A stretch of DNA of 64,000 nt from Paludibacteraceae bacterium (GTDB lineage: Bacteria > Bacteroidota > Bacteroidia > Bacteroidales > Paludibacteraceae): assembly GCA_017479885.1 (NCBI GenBank), contig JAFVBR010000030.1:124001-188000 (forward strand), written 5' to 3'. Numbering within the stretch: the stretch's first letter is position 1; each line of letters begins with the position of its first letter. The notes under the pieces are model-generated. The model ran no database searches. It was given only the letters and a program-made list of their open reading frames with translations, and was not told the DNA's origin. Below, one piece after another: positions 27,947-37,326 of the stretch. The position numbers and the translations under genes were made by a program.

Positions 27947-28873
27947 ATGACTCAGGAAGAACAACAAAGAATCATCAGTGTGCTCAACTCTATCGGAGAG
28001 CAAGGCAGTATCGCTATCAGCAAAAGTGTTGAGGAATGGGCTAAGTCTGGACTTGACGAGAAAGACCGACAGTCGATGTACATGTGTGACCGCGGCTTGT
28101 ATGTTCAATACCGTGTGGCAGGAGTAGATGAGTGGTTTTTTTTGAAACAAATACCATTCACTCACTTCACATGGGAGACCACAAGTGATTGGCGTAACCG
28201 CACGGAGGCGGTCAAGTATTTGTTCTACTGGGGAAACCTTGAGTCGTCCAACAAGATGGGTGATGTTGTAGCTCTGCGTTATATGCCTTATATTCATGTG
28301 AATGGCGAAAACTTGTTGAAGGAAGACGAAATAACTTTGTTCGAGTGTACCGATACGGGTGAGAGGCGTCAGTGGAATCAGTTGGAGATAAGAAGATATG
28401 ATAACCCTGGTTCTACGGACCGAGACTATAGTATTGACAGACCCGACATCCATGAGGGTGACAATATCTGCTGGTATGAACCATGGCATTTCTCGCTCGG
28501 TGATGATGCTGAGTGCCCGGTAGCGCCAATCATAGTAGAGCATGCCGACTCTTTCAATCTTGTATTGCGCTACAGGGAACAATTGTTTACACTATCGATG
28601 CAACCCGGCATGCCGCACTCCGCCACGCTGGAAACAGATGTACATGTCACACCTACCCACAACTGGGACGGTATATGGATGCGTCCGCCGTTCAAGTTCG
28701 ACCTTGTGGCAGACATATCATGGAAAGAAGAGTTGTATGGTTCAGACAATCGTCAGATATTTAGTCAGAAGCCTCATTTTGTTAGAACGAGCGATCTTCC
28801 GCCGGGTGTGAGAACCATGCAGCAAATAGACCATGACGCATGGGAAGAGGCTGCGCGACATAGAAATGATTGA
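27947..28873 (+). CDS. Uncharacterised 308-residue protein
   Basis: Not recognised. No signal peptide or membrane helix; rich in Trp and acidic residues, so probably a soluble cytoplasmic protein. The N-terminal 60 residues are helical and charged (MTQEEQQRIISVLNSIGEQG). The rest looks mainly beta, with repeated aromatic motifs such as HFTWETTSDWRN, ICWYEPWHFSLGDD and NWDGIWMRPPFKF. It has a good promoter of its own and converges on the SH3 gene. Codon and base use are like the flanking genes, so there is no sign of recent transfer. Real coding is supported by its length, start context and promoter. Confidence 0.8.
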   Translation: MTQEEQQRIISVLNSIGEQGSIAISKSVEEWAKSGLDEKDRQSMYMCDRGLYVQYRVAGVDEWFFLKQIPFTHFTWETTSDWRNRTEAVKYLFYWGNLESSNKMGDVVALRYMPYIHVNGENLLKEDEITLFECTDTGERRQWNQLEIRRYDNPGSTDRDYSIDRPDIHEGDNICWYEPWHFSLGDDAECPVAPIIVEHADSFNLVLRYREQLFTLSMQPGMPHSATLETDVHVTPTHNWDGIWMRPPFKFDLVADISWKEELYGSDNRQIFSQKPHFVRTSDLPPGVRTMQQIDHDAWEEAARHRND

Positions 28874-28983
28874 CAGGAAAAATACAAATAGTGAGACTGC
28901 TTTGATACTCTCTGTTCAGGCAAACATCATCAATATAATCCGACACAAGTATTTATATATTCAAGTGGGAGTATCCACTCGAA

Positions 28984-29991
28984 TCAATACGTTTCGGTGC
29001 CGACCAGTTTTTTCATTGTGCGTTGGCGGGTGAAGCCGTTGCCGCAGTTCATGCAGCGGTGTGTGTCGCGGTAGCGGTCATGACGGTAGTATTTGACATC
29101 GTGGTAGCGGTTGTAGTAGTTGGTGCGCACATTGCCGCTTGTCACACTGTGGGAATACTCATCGCGTGTGCTTGTTTCGCTGCTCATGTGAGAGTCGAGA
29201 TACTCTGAGTCAACAACAGGATGGTCGGCATAGAAGTTACACGACGGGCAGCGGTCATTGTCCTGAGTAGTGATTGTCGCACCAAGTATTCCGACATTGA
29301 CGAAAGCGAGTACTATAGTCCAAAGCCACACCCAGAAACTGCCTTCAAACTCCACACGGAACATGAAGTAGAGTGCTACTGCACCGCCTGCCATCAGTAT
29401 GAGTCCGACAAGAGACAATGTGCCATCCGGGATGCGGGCGTAAAGCAGGGGCCAAAGCAGGACACATATTATAGCGGCAGGTGCTATGAAGCGTAGCAGA
29501 TGTACACTTTCATCACTGCAAATAGCAAGTACAACCATAAGAGACCCTAAAACGAACAGATGTACAAGCAGTTTCTTGCGCTTTATTGCAGGAATAAAGA
29601 AGATGAGAAAGCATAGTGCAGCCCAACCGGCAGCTACACGTATAATCCACGTCATTGCTTTATGGACGGGTTCGTCCATTACCTTCTCGGTGGTTCGGTG
29701 TTTCTTCAGTGGTTTGGCTGTTGAATTGTCAGAAGATGTAGCGGTACCTTTCTTCAGATATTTCTTTGCCACCCAGCCTCCGCCTTTGGGTACATCAATG
29801 AAAGCCCAAGAACCGTTTATTTCTTTGACCGTCACAGTCTGACCTTTGGTTACTTTGAATAGTACCTCAGAGTTGGCATCAGCGTATTTTCTGACGTTTA
29901 AGCTGTTGGCAGTAACGGTGTACTGAGTGTCTGCCATAACGAATGTTATGACGGCAAAAAGTAGGATGAGAATGGAGAATAGTTTTTTCAT
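28984..29991 (-). CDS. SH3-domain membrane protein with zinc-ribbon tail
   Basis: 335 residues. Signal peptide (MKKLFSILILLFAVITFVMA), then a bacterial SH3 domain at about 23-80 (YTVTANSLNVRKYADANSEV, WVAKKYLKKG). A basic linker follows, then five or six membrane helices (about 110-245), and a cytoplasmic or periplasmic tail with CPSC and CMNC pairs bracketing a Tyr/His/Arg-rich stretch. SH3b domains often bind peptidoglycan. Last gene of the nfeD-floA-amidase run; the role is unknown. Confidence 0.83.
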   Translation of the reverse strand: MKKLFSILILLFAVITFVMADTQYTVTANSLNVRKYADANSEVLFKVTKGQTVTVKEINGSWAFIDVPKGGGWVAKKYLKKGTATSSDNSTAKPLKKHRTTEKVMDEPVHKAMTWIIRVAAGWAALCFLIFFIPAIKRKKLLVHLFVLGSLMVVLAICSDESVHLLRFIAPAAIICVLLWPLLYARIPDGTLSLVGLILMAGGAVALYFMFRVEFEGSFWVWLWTIVLAFVNVGILGATITTQDNDRCPSCNFYADHPVVDSEYLDSHMSSETSTRDEYSHSVTSGNVRTNYYNRYHDVKYYRHDRYRDTHRCMNCGNGFTRQRTMKKLVGTETY

Positions 29992-30051
29992 AATGTGAGG
30001 ATAGAATAGATGTAAATGGTAAGGAAAGAGTATTTGCTTAGACGAGTGGGA

Positions 30052-30825
30052 TTATAACAGTTCAAACCGGTCGATGTCGCGCCACAGAGGTGAGCGAAGG
30101 CGGAAGTGCCGTAGTGCATCAATGTCAAAATCAGCTATCTTGGTGCCTGCTTCATTATCACTGAAACATGCCAGCGGTCGCAAATGAGTGTCGTATGCAA
30201 TGGAGTGCCCGTTGTAATGGAGTCCGAGACCATCGTCTCCCACACGATTGACAGCAGCAATGTAGCACTGGTTTTCAGATGCTCTGGCAGGCAGTAGCGC
30301 ATCCCAATACTGAATACGGATTTCAGGCCAGTTGGCACAATAGAGGAGGATGTCGTAGTCGTAGCCTGAGCGGTTGCGGCTCCACACGGGGAAACGGAGG
30401 TCATAGCAGATAAGCAGGCAGAACTTGCATCCTTTGTATTCGAAGATTTCCCGCTTTGTACCGGCGGTGAAGAAGTCGGCTTCTCCCCCATGAGCATAGA
30501 GGTGTTTCTTGTCGATGAATACGGCAGTTTGGTCAGGCTTTACAAAGAATCCGCGGTTATAGAGATTCTGGTTTTCGGCAGCCATGAAAGAGCCTGCTAT
30601 GGCGATATCGTAATCCTTAGCCCATCGGAGGAGACATTGCATAGTCATGCCTGATATGTCTTCTGCCAGTTCGGGACGGTCGGTGCAGAATCCTGTGGTG
30701 AACATCTCAGGTAGCAGAGCAACATCCGCCTTGCCACGTAGTGGGGCAAGGCGGCGCTCGGTAAGGCGCAGATTGGTTTCAGTATCTGCCCATTCGATTG
30801 GGTATTGAAGGAGGGCTATTTTCAC
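30052..30825 (-). CDS. Omega-amidase/nitrilase family hydrolase (YafV-like)
   Basis: 257 residues. The catalytic triad of the carbon-nitrogen hydrolase fold is visible: Glu in LLPEMFTTGF, Lys in IDKKHLYAHGGE and Cys in LLICYDLRFPVWSRN. This wording fits the omega-amidase branch (repair of alpha-keto amides such as 2-oxoglutaramate), close to E. coli YafV. The start is GTG at 30825. An in-frame TAA lies two codons upstream, so no earlier start is possible. It follows floA by 23 bp. Confidence 0.9.
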   Translation of the reverse strand: MKIALLQYPIEWADTETNLRLTERRLAPLRGKADVALLPEMFTTGFCTDRPELAEDISGMTMQCLLRWAKDYDIAIAGSFMAAENQNLYNRGFFVKPDQTAVFIDKKHLYAHGGEADFFTAGTKREIFEYKGCKFCLLICYDLRFPVWSRNRSGYDYDILLYCANWPEIRIQYWDALLPARASENQCYIAAVNRVGDDGLGLHYNGHSIAYDTHLRPLACFSDNEAGTKIADFDIDALRHFRLRSPLWRDIDRFELL

Positions 30826-30848
30826 AGGTTAAAGAACTTGGGGAGGAG

Positions 30849-31823
30849 TTATTTTTTGCCTTTTTTGCCCGGCTGGGCGATGGCGTTGCGCATGTCGGTG
30901 TCAGCATTGATGTTCTGCATGCGGTAGTAGTCCATAATGCCAAGATTGCCGCTGCGGAAAGCTTCTGCCATTGCTTTGGGTACTTCCGCCTCTGCTTCAA
31001 CCACGTGTGCACGGGCCTCCTGTGCTTTGGCTTTCATTTCCTGCTCAAGAGCAACTGCCATGGCACGTCGCTCTTCAGCCTTGGCTTGGGCAATGTTCTT
31101 GTCGGCTTCAGCTTGGTCCATCTGCAGTTGTGCACCGATGTTCTTGCCTACATCAATGTCGGCAATATCAATAGACAGAATCTCGAAAGCAGTGCCTGCA
31201 TCAAGACCTTTTTTAAGTACGAGTTTGCTGATGGAATCGGGGTTCTCGAGCACTGACTTGTGAGTATCGCTTGAGCCGATAGAGCTGACGATGCCTTCAC
31301 CTACACGGGCGAGCACAGTGTCTTCTCCGGCACCACCGACGAGTTGTTTGATATTTGCGCGTACAGTGACGCGTGCTTTGGCTATAAGCTGGATACCGTC
31401 TTTGGCAACGGCAGTAACGGGAGGCGTATCTATGACTTTGGGATTGACAGACATCTGTACTGCTTCGAATACATCGCGTCCAGCAAGGTCGATAGCCGTA
31501 GCCATTTGGAAAGAGAGGTCAATGTTGGCTTTGTTGGCACTGACGAGGGCATGAACAACGCGCTCTATGTGTCCTCCTGCCAAGTAGTGCGCTTCGAGTC
31601 CGTCACGGCGAACGTCCTGCAAACCTGCCTTGTGTGCTTCAATCATGCAGTCAACAATGCGGCGTGGCGGCACCTTACGTATACGCATAAGGAAGAGTTG
31701 GATGAGCGAAATATGTACGCCTGAAACTATTGCCGATATCCAGAGAAGGAACGGCACATAATACATGAAGATAATAAGCAGGATGCCCAGAAGAACGAGC
31801 ATCACGATTTCAAATACTCCCAT
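30849..31823 (-). CDS. floA: Flotillin-like membrane scaffold protein
   Basis: 324 residues. One long N-terminal hydrophobic hairpin (about 4-45) is followed by a PHB/SPFH-like domain and an Ala/Glu-rich coiled coil (about 230-300, with [20 protein letters not shown]). The protein is co-linear with FloA/YqfA (UPF0365), including [19 protein letters not shown] and [11 protein letters not shown]. It organises detergent-resistant membrane zones. It sits with nfeD upstream, the usual pairing of flotillins with NfeD proteins. Confidence 0.95.
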   Translation of the reverse strand: MGVFEIVMLVLLGILLIIFMYYVPFLLWISAIVSGVHISLIQLFLMRIRKVPPRRIVDCMIEAHKAGLQDVRRDGLEAHYLAGGHIERVVHALVSANKANIDLSFQMATAIDLAGRDVFEAVQMSVNPKVIDTPPVTAVAKDGIQLIAKARVTVRANIKQLVGGAGEDTVLARVGEGIVSSIGSSDTHKSVLENPDSISKLVLKKGLDAGTAFEILSIDIADIDVGKNIGAQLQMDQAEADKNIAQAKAEERRAMAVALEQEMKAKAQEARAHVVEAEAEVPKAMAEAFRSGNLGIMDYYRMQNINADTDMRNAIAQPGKKGKK

Positions 31824-31866
31824 GGTTGTAGATATTTTTGTGGTTTAACGTTAGAATTAGTTCAGT

Positions 31867-32331
31867 TTAACAAGGCTTGACAATGACTGTGTTGCCTTCG
31901 AGAGCTACTACTTCTATCGGTGTCTGTTGGTCGATGAAAGCTTCGTAACTTTTAGCCTCGATGTCATAATCTGCGATGCGGACTTTGCCCATCGGGGCAA
32001 GTCGGCTGATAGTGATTCCTTTGTCACCGACTTTGATGTCGATACCGTCGATGAGGTTAACTTTTGAGGTTATGTTTTCACGCAGTGCCATTTTGTCGAG
32101 CATCTTGCTACGGATGAATATATAGATGGCTATAGCACAAAGAATAAGCGAAGAGACGAGAGTTATGTGTCCGGCAGTGGCACCAAGATAGAAATAAGCA
32201 CAGAAGACACCTCCGACGATGGATATGAATCCGGCTATTCCGGGCAACCCGAAACCGGGGATAAGAAACAATTCAGTGACGAGAAGTGCAACACCGACAA
32301 GAACAAGGATAATAACAAGGACGGTATTCAT
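31867..32331 (-). CDS. NfeD-family membrane protein
   Basis: 154 residues: three hydrophobic helices (about 3-85) and a C-terminal OB-fold domain (about 95-154; KGITISRLAPMGKVRIADYD, VEVVALEGNTVIV-like strand pattern). This is the short NfeD type without the protease domain. It is the first gene of the operon with floA, with a consensus promoter at 32370-32401. Partnership with the flotillin is established for the family. Confidence 0.92.
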   Translation of the reverse strand: MNTVLVIILVLVGVALLVTELFLIPGFGLPGIAGFISIVGGVFCAYFYLGATAGHITLVSSLILCAIAIYIFIRSKMLDKMALRENITSKVNLIDGIDIKVGDKGITISRLAPMGKVRIADYDIEAKSYEAFIDQQTPIEVVALEGNTVIVKPC

Positions 32332-32369
32332 AGAGAAGAGATTTGAAAATTGAATATATTTTTACTCTG

Positions 32370-32401
32370 CAAAGGTAGTATTTTAATTTTATATATGCAA
32401 A
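32370..32401 (-). promoter_or_regulatory. Promoter of the nfeD-floA operon
   Basis: Minus strand TTTG (32398-32401), 20 bp, TACCTTTG (32370-32377). The -33 box lies at the very end of the converging-strand sulfatase-like gene's 3' side. Confidence 0.75.
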
Positions 32402-32402
32402 A

Positions 32403-34241
32403 TTATTTTGCGAATGCATTGGAACGGATAATAAGGTCTGACAAGGAGTATGCTTCTTGGACAGATGGCGATTGCTTGCACTGATCATGTTGTATGCTTG
32501 GCAGAGGGGTGTCGGAAGATGTGTTCAAGAGGTCTTTACCGAAGCCGTGCCAAGGATAATCCCGAAGTCCGACAGCGGAGAGAATGGTGGGGTATATATC
32601 CATTTGATAGCAAGTGTCAACTACTGATATGTTTTCCGTAATGTCGGGTGAAAACATGATTAGCGGGCAATAATTCGGTTCGTGGGCAATAGAGAGATTG
32701 GTTGACTTTGCCCATTCCTGCAACTCCTGAAAATCTATATTATGAAACACAGTATGGTCGCCCGTAATTATGACCACTGAATTTTGCAGCAGATTGTTGT
32801 CGGCAAGCAGATTGAGGTAGTTTCCTATGTGATAGTCCGAATAATGCATTGCGCACAAATAGTTTCTGACAGCCTGTGGCATATCGTCAGGCAGAGGAAT
32901 ATCGAACCTTTTGTCGTAAAGGTCAAACGGCAGGTGGGTTGATATTGTCAGAATCATGTTGCAGAATGGCATGTTGTCGGACATTTGTATCGTGGTCTTG
33001 CCTGCTTCATCAAATATAGTGTTGTCAATCCAGAATTTGCGGTGAGAAGTCTGGTTGTACTTAATTATATTATCTTCAGGTTCAATAAGTTTGCGATAGC
33101 CATAGTTACGTGCGGCATCTGTCTTGTTCCAAGTGTTTTTGACAGGGTTGATGAGAGCGCTTGATGCAAAGAACTGCGCAAAATTTGGGTAAGTGTTGTG
33201 TGCATAGAGAAGGCAGGCTGCACCTGAAGAGATTGGTAAGAGTCCGGTATTGACAATCATCTGCCCGTCGCCAGACATTCCTTGCTTTACCTGTGAGGTG
33301 ATGCGATGAGCATAGAGATGCGGATGATTCTGACGGAAACGATTGATGCAAGGGGTCACTTCTTCGCCGTTTGCACAGGTCATTTGGAGAGTCCAACTCT
33401 CGAAACTCTCAACGAGAATGAGTATGAGATTTTTGTCAGGAATGAGGTCGGTGGAACGGTGAATGTCGGGTAAGTTTTGCAAGAAGGCTTCTTCATGCTG
33501 ATTACGAGGAGCGGGTTTTTCGCGCAATTTGTCGAGCTTGACACCTTCGACAACCATGTTAACTGAATAGGCGACAATACTGTGGTTCATTATGTAGTTG
33601 AACTGACCATGTTCGGTGAGCCAGTTCTCTGGTGCAATATCTTCTGGAATGACAAACGGATTGAGCCATGACAGCCTGAATTCAAGTTCTTTGTTTTTTT
33701 TACTCATGTCTTCTGCAAAAGACAAATAATTGCACCACCCTCCTGTTAGGGAGCAAATAACGGCAACACATGACATGCATACACCCGTTTTCCATGAGGA
33801 AACAGATTTTCTGCAAACAAACCATATCGCAGTATAAAGTGTTGTAAGAAGCAAAAAAATCCAGACATGTATGTCAAGATACAGCAACACGGAAGAACCG
33901 AATCCGTTCAGATTGCTTGCCATACGGATAGCATCAGAAGAGAGCAAAAGCGAATTAGCCCGAAAATAAATGAAGTTTGCAATAATCCATAAGTCTATAA
34001 TCATCATCCACACAATGCTCCACCACGAGGTCCGCGTGAAGAGCAGAGGAGAGGCTGCAAGCAGTGACACTGCCAACTTGGGCAGCCAGAAAGCAAAGTA
34101 TGTTGACCAACCGCAATGTAAGGGATTGAACAAAATTATTCCTATACAAAAACGTTGGAAAAGAATGCACTTTGCAAAAACAATAAAGGCAAAAACGGCA
34201 AAAAGAAGAGCCCGCAATAAAATTTTTGTAATATCAGACAT
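32403..34241 (-). CDS. LtaS-like membrane sulfatase/phosphoglycerol transferase
   Basis: 612 residues: about five N-terminal membrane helices (1-190) and an extracellular alkaline-phosphatase-fold domain. Metal and active-site segments are ILVESFESW, SQVKQGMSGDGQMIVNTGLL, and TGDHTVFH. In LtaS the nucleophile is Thr; the matching position here is Ser (GMSGDG). Members transfer phosphoglycerol or phosphoethanolamine to surface glycans. It lies head to head with a glycan cluster, so modification of that glycan is a reasonable guess. G+C is low, like the cluster. Confidence 0.85.
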   Translation of the reverse strand: MSDITKILLRALLFAVFAFIVFAKCILFQRFCIGIILFNPLHCGWSTYFAFWLPKLAVSLLAASPLLFTRTSWWSIVWMMIIDLWIIANFIYFRANSLLLSSDAIRMASNLNGFGSSVLLYLDIHVWIFLLLTTLYTAIWFVCRKSVSSWKTGVCMSCVAVICSLTGGWCNYLSFAEDMSKKNKELEFRLSWLNPFVIPEDIAPENWLTEHGQFNYIMNHSIVAYSVNMVVEGVKLDKLREKPAPRNQHEEAFLQNLPDIHRSTDLIPDKNLILILVESFESWTLQMTCANGEEVTPCINRFRQNHPHLYAHRITSQVKQGMSGDGQMIVNTGLLPISSGAACLLYAHNTYPNFAQFFASSALINPVKNTWNKTDAARNYGYRKLIEPEDNIIKYNQTSHRKFWIDNTIFDEAGKTTIQMSDNMPFCNMILTISTHLPFDLYDKRFDIPLPDDMPQAVRNYLCAMHYSDYHIGNYLNLLADNNLLQNSVVIITGDHTVFHNIDFQELQEWAKSTNLSIAHEPNYCPLIMFSPDITENISVVDTCYQMDIYPTILSAVGLRDYPWHGFGKDLLNTSSDTPLPSIQHDQCKQSPSVQEAYSLSDLIIRSNAFAK

Positions 34242-34264
34242 GTTTGAATATATAAAATTTGGTG

Positions 34265-34272
34265 CAAAATTA
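34265..34272 (-). promoter_or_regulatory. -7 box of the LtaS-like gene
   Basis: Minus strand TAATTTTG followed by C; a weak TTG lies 19 bp upstream (34292-34294). Confidence 0.6.
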
Positions 34273-34325
34273 GTAAAAAAACGTGATATTCCAATATGGA
34301 ATTTTACTATTTGAAAGAAAAGTAG

Positions 34326-34333
34326 TAATTTTG
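34326..34333 (+). promoter_or_regulatory. Possible -7 box of the glycan cluster
   Basis: TAATTTTG with no clear -33 partner. If used, transcription begins about 50 nt before the ATG at 34391. Confidence 0.45.
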
Positions 34334-34390
34334 AAGGCTGATATAGTTTCCTTATTGTATTGTAGGGAGATATTATTGGCGTTACATAAT

Positions 34391-35590
34391 ATGTATATGC
34401 CTGTATTGCTAATAGTAATCTGCTTGGTGTTCTGTATCATGGATTTGATGGCGGAAGGCTATAGGAATATCCAAAGACAATTGTTCAACATCTGTTTTAT
34501 AGTGATTGTTGTCTTGTGTACATGTAAATATGCCTATGGGGCGGACGTGAAGCATTACTATTCTTTCTATGAAGAGTTGACTGACTCTTATGCCATGAAC
34601 GTTGCCAACGGACTGACTAATTTCGAGCCGGGATTTATGTGGTTCTGTACGATGTGCAAGCTGATAGGCCTGTCTTATTGGTGGATGACTGTTATCGTAT
34701 CTTTGTTCTACTGGGGGGCGATATATTGGTTGTTCAGCAACATCAAATATCACCGTATGTTTGCCTTGCTGGTTATTGTGGTGCTTGATAATGCGTTGTT
34801 TCTTGAGCAACTCAGGCAATGTATTGCGGTCGCTCTGATTATTTATGCCTTTTGTTTTTACCATCGTTATTCATGGAAAATAATTCCTGTCCTGTTGTTG
34901 GTTGCGAGCACTTCAATGCATAAAACTGCTCTTCCTTTCGTGTTCTTTCTCCTGCTTGGCTTGGTGTTCAGCGGACTTGAAATTGACAAAAAGGCGTATT
35001 TCATGCTTGCCGTACTCCTGTTCTCTTTTATGATATTCTCGTTGCATCCGCTTTTGCAGCGGTTTCTTCTGTTTCTGCCGTCCTCATTGCAAGACTCGGC
35101 AGGGTATCATCTGATGGTTGGCAAGCGTTTCCAGAAGGTTTTTATCTTGTACTTTATGGCAATATTATGTATGGGCTATTACACCCGCCCGATAAATGCA
35201 GATAAAAGAGAACGTGTTTACCACTGGATGATATGGTCCTGCATTGGAGTTATAGTTGTGTTGTATCAGTATTATCTCATATTGTATCGGATACGCTCTT
35301 ATATGTTGCCGTTTATCATAGTCTGGGTGATGAACACTTTTGCCGCAAAGGCAGACAAAGAACAACTTCTCAAGCAAATGACTTGCCTGGTAATATTGTT
35401 GTTCTCGCTCTCACTTGTTATCGAGTTGCCACACAGATACAAGAACATGCACGGTCAGATATACAGAACATCTTGGGTGTGGGAATTGCGCAAACATCCG
35501 GAGAAGGACATTCTTGCCAGGCAAATGGAGCAGGCAACCTTGTTCTGGGAATACGATAATAACAAAGGTTTGCAATTGGGTTTTAAGTGA
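34391..35590 (+). CDS. EpsG/Wzy-like polysaccharide polymerase
   Basis: About 399 residues from the ATG at 34391; earlier in-frame starts lie upstream of the likely promoter. It has about ten hydrophobic helices. The FEPGFMWFCTMCKLIGLSYW segment and LEQLRQCIAVALIIYAF are typical of EpsG-type O-antigen/exopolysaccharide polymerases, which join lipid-linked repeat units outside the inner membrane. First of six genes on the plus strand; its stop overlaps the next ATG by one base. Confidence 0.82.
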   Translation: MYMPVLLIVICLVFCIMDLMAEGYRNIQRQLFNICFIVIVVLCTCKYAYGADVKHYYSFYEELTDSYAMNVANGLTNFEPGFMWFCTMCKLIGLSYWWMTVIVSLFYWGAIYWLFSNIKYHRMFALLVIVVLDNALFLEQLRQCIAVALIIYAFCFYHRYSWKIIPVLLLVASTSMHKTALPFVFFLLLGLVFSGLEIDKKAYFMLAVLLFSFMIFSLHPLLQRFLLFLPSSLQDSAGYHLMVGKRFQKVFILYFMAILCMGYYTRPINADKRERVYHWMIWSCIGVIVVLYQYYLILYRIRSYMLPFIIVWVMNTFAAKADKEQLLKQMTCLVILLFSLSLVIELPHRYKNMHGQIYRTSWVWELRKHPEKDILARQMEQATLFWEYDNNKGLQLGFK

Positions 35591-36420
35591 TGATTGACAT
35601 ATTGCTTTCAACATATAACAGCGAAAAGTATCTGCCGGTGCAGTTGGACTCTTTGATTGCTCAGAAAGAAAACGGTTGGAGAGTGCTATGGCGTGATGAC
35701 GGGTCAACTGACAAGACGGCGGATATCTATGAAAATTATGCCGCCCGCGATAAACGCTTTGTCGTTGCGGCTAAAGGTTATAATGTAGGGGTTATGCACA
35801 GCTTTGAGTTGCTGCTTGGGATGAGCAATGCTGAGTACATAATGTTTTGCGACCACGACGATGTATGGCAGCCTGATAAAATAAGCAATACGTTGGAAGA
35901 GATGCACAATGCGGAGTCAAAATACAGCAAAGAAACTCCTTTGCTTGTGTTCGGAGACCTGAAAGTAACCGACTGCAATCTGAATGTCATTGATGAGTCG
36001 TTTTGGCACTATGCTGGTATAGCGCCTGAATACATAACCTGTTTTGCAACACTGGCAGGTGCCAATTGTGTTACCGGTTGTACGATGATGATTAATCAGG
36101 CTGCCAAACGCGTGAGTCTGCCTTTCGGCAGACATGCCATGATGCACGACCATGTGATAGCATTGCAAGTGGTGGCTAATGGCGGACATTTGGTGAAGAA
36201 TAATCATGTTGACATCTTGTATCGCCAGCATGGAGACAACGTGGTAGGTGCAACGAGAAACAGAGCAGGGGCAGAACTGGTTTGGTTCAGACTGACGCAT
36301 ATACCAGCGATAATAAAGCAGAACATGGCGTTTGTTCTTCAGGCAAGAGATATAATGCCCCTTGGTCTATTGGAATTCGTGAAAAATAAAATGGAGTATA
36401 AGAGTCGCAGAAATGGTTGA
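35590..36420 (+). CDS. Glycosyltransferase family 2 (rhamnosyltransferase-like), first copy
   Basis: 276 residues. GT-A fold: MIDILLSTYNSEKYLPVQLD, the DDGSTD loop (about 38-43) and the DXD-type FCDHDDVWQPDK metal site. A later HDHVIALQVVANGG carries the acceptor-side His/Asp, and LYRQHGDNVVG resembles rhamnosyltransferases of this group. The next gene is a paralogue. The ATG at 35590 shares its first base with the stop of the polymerase gene. Confidence 0.9.
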   Translation: MIDILLSTYNSEKYLPVQLDSLIAQKENGWRVLWRDDGSTDKTADIYENYAARDKRFVVAAKGYNVGVMHSFELLLGMSNAEYIMFCDHDDVWQPDKISNTLEEMHNAESKYSKETPLLVFGDLKVTDCNLNVIDESFWHYAGIAPEYITCFATLAGANCVTGCTMMINQAAKRVSLPFGRHAMMHDHVIALQVVANGGHLVKNNHVDILYRQHGDNVVGATRNRAGAELVWFRLTHIPAIIKQNMAFVLQARDIMPLGLLEFVKNKMEYKSRRNG

Positions 36421-37321
36421 TATTCTGATGGCGACATATAACGGAGAGGCTTTTGTGGGAGAACAGATAGAGTCAATCATGAAGCAGACATACGCCGACT
36501 GGCGGTTGCTGGTGCATGACGATGGCTCGACAGATGCCACGAAGGCGATAGTGAAGAAATTTTCGGATGAGGACAAGAGGATAAGGTTGATTGAAGACGG
36601 AATAGAGGGGCTGGGTGTCGCAAAAAACTTTATTCATATGCTTAATTATGCAGATGCGGAGTACATAATGTTTTGCGACCAGGACGATATATGGTTGCCA
36701 TGCAAGGTGGAAAAAATGACCGATGAAATCGGCAAAAAGAATAACAATATACCGCAGGTGGTATATTCCAACGCATATCTTTGGAGTCCGACAAAAGGGA
36801 TTATTTCCGATAAGAATACGCTCACGTATCCGAATACGTTGCGCCAGATGCTTTTTTTGAATACTGGTATTCAAGGGGCAGCAAGTATATTCAACAAGTG
36901 TGCGAAAGAACTGCTGATGCGTCCGTTGCAGTATTATGCAATGCACGACCATACACTGCTGTTGTGCATGATAACAATGGGTGGAGTAAGTTATATGAAC
37001 GAGCCGCTGATGTATTATCGTCAGCACGACCGCAATGTGACAGGCAATGCTCCGGGTAGCATGAAGAAGAAAACCATGCAGATGTGGCAAAACAGGCATG
37101 TGCCGATAGTAAGCAGGGAACATCTGGAGGGCTTGCGTGCTTTTTATGACGTGTGGAGAGACCATCTGACTGCCGATGACAGAGAAGTGATAGAAGTATT
37201 CATGTCGTTACCTGAGAAGAATTTTGCAATGAGAGTGTACTATATATGCAAATACCGCTTCTGCATATTTGGTTCTACTTTTCTTCTGCTTGCTAAATTG
37301 TGTTTGAGACGATATATTTGA
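36413..37321 (+). CDS. Glycosyltransferase family 2, second copy
   Basis: 302 residues, paralogous to the gene before it (overlap 8 bp): DILMATYNGEAFVGEQIESI, HDDGSTD, FCDQDDIWLPCK, HDHTLLLCMITMGG and YYRQHDRNVTGN align one to one. A C-terminal hydrophobic segment (RFCIFGSTFLLLAKLCL) may attach it to the membrane. The pair probably adds two successive, similar sugars to the repeat unit; sugar identity is not readable. Confidence 0.9.
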   Translation: MVDILMATYNGEAFVGEQIESIMKQTYADWRLLVHDDGSTDATKAIVKKFSDEDKRIRLIEDGIEGLGVAKNFIHMLNYADAEYIMFCDQDDIWLPCKVEKMTDEIGKKNNNIPQVVYSNAYLWSPTKGIISDKNTLTYPNTLRQMLFLNTGIQGAASIFNKCAKELLMRPLQYYAMHDHTLLLCMITMGGVSYMNEPLMYYRQHDRNVTGNAPGSMKKKTMQMWQNRHVPIVSREHLEGLRAFYDVWRDHLTADDREVIEVFMSLPEKNFAMRVYYICKYRFCIFGSTFLLLAKLCLRRYI

Positions 37322-37326
37322 AATAC

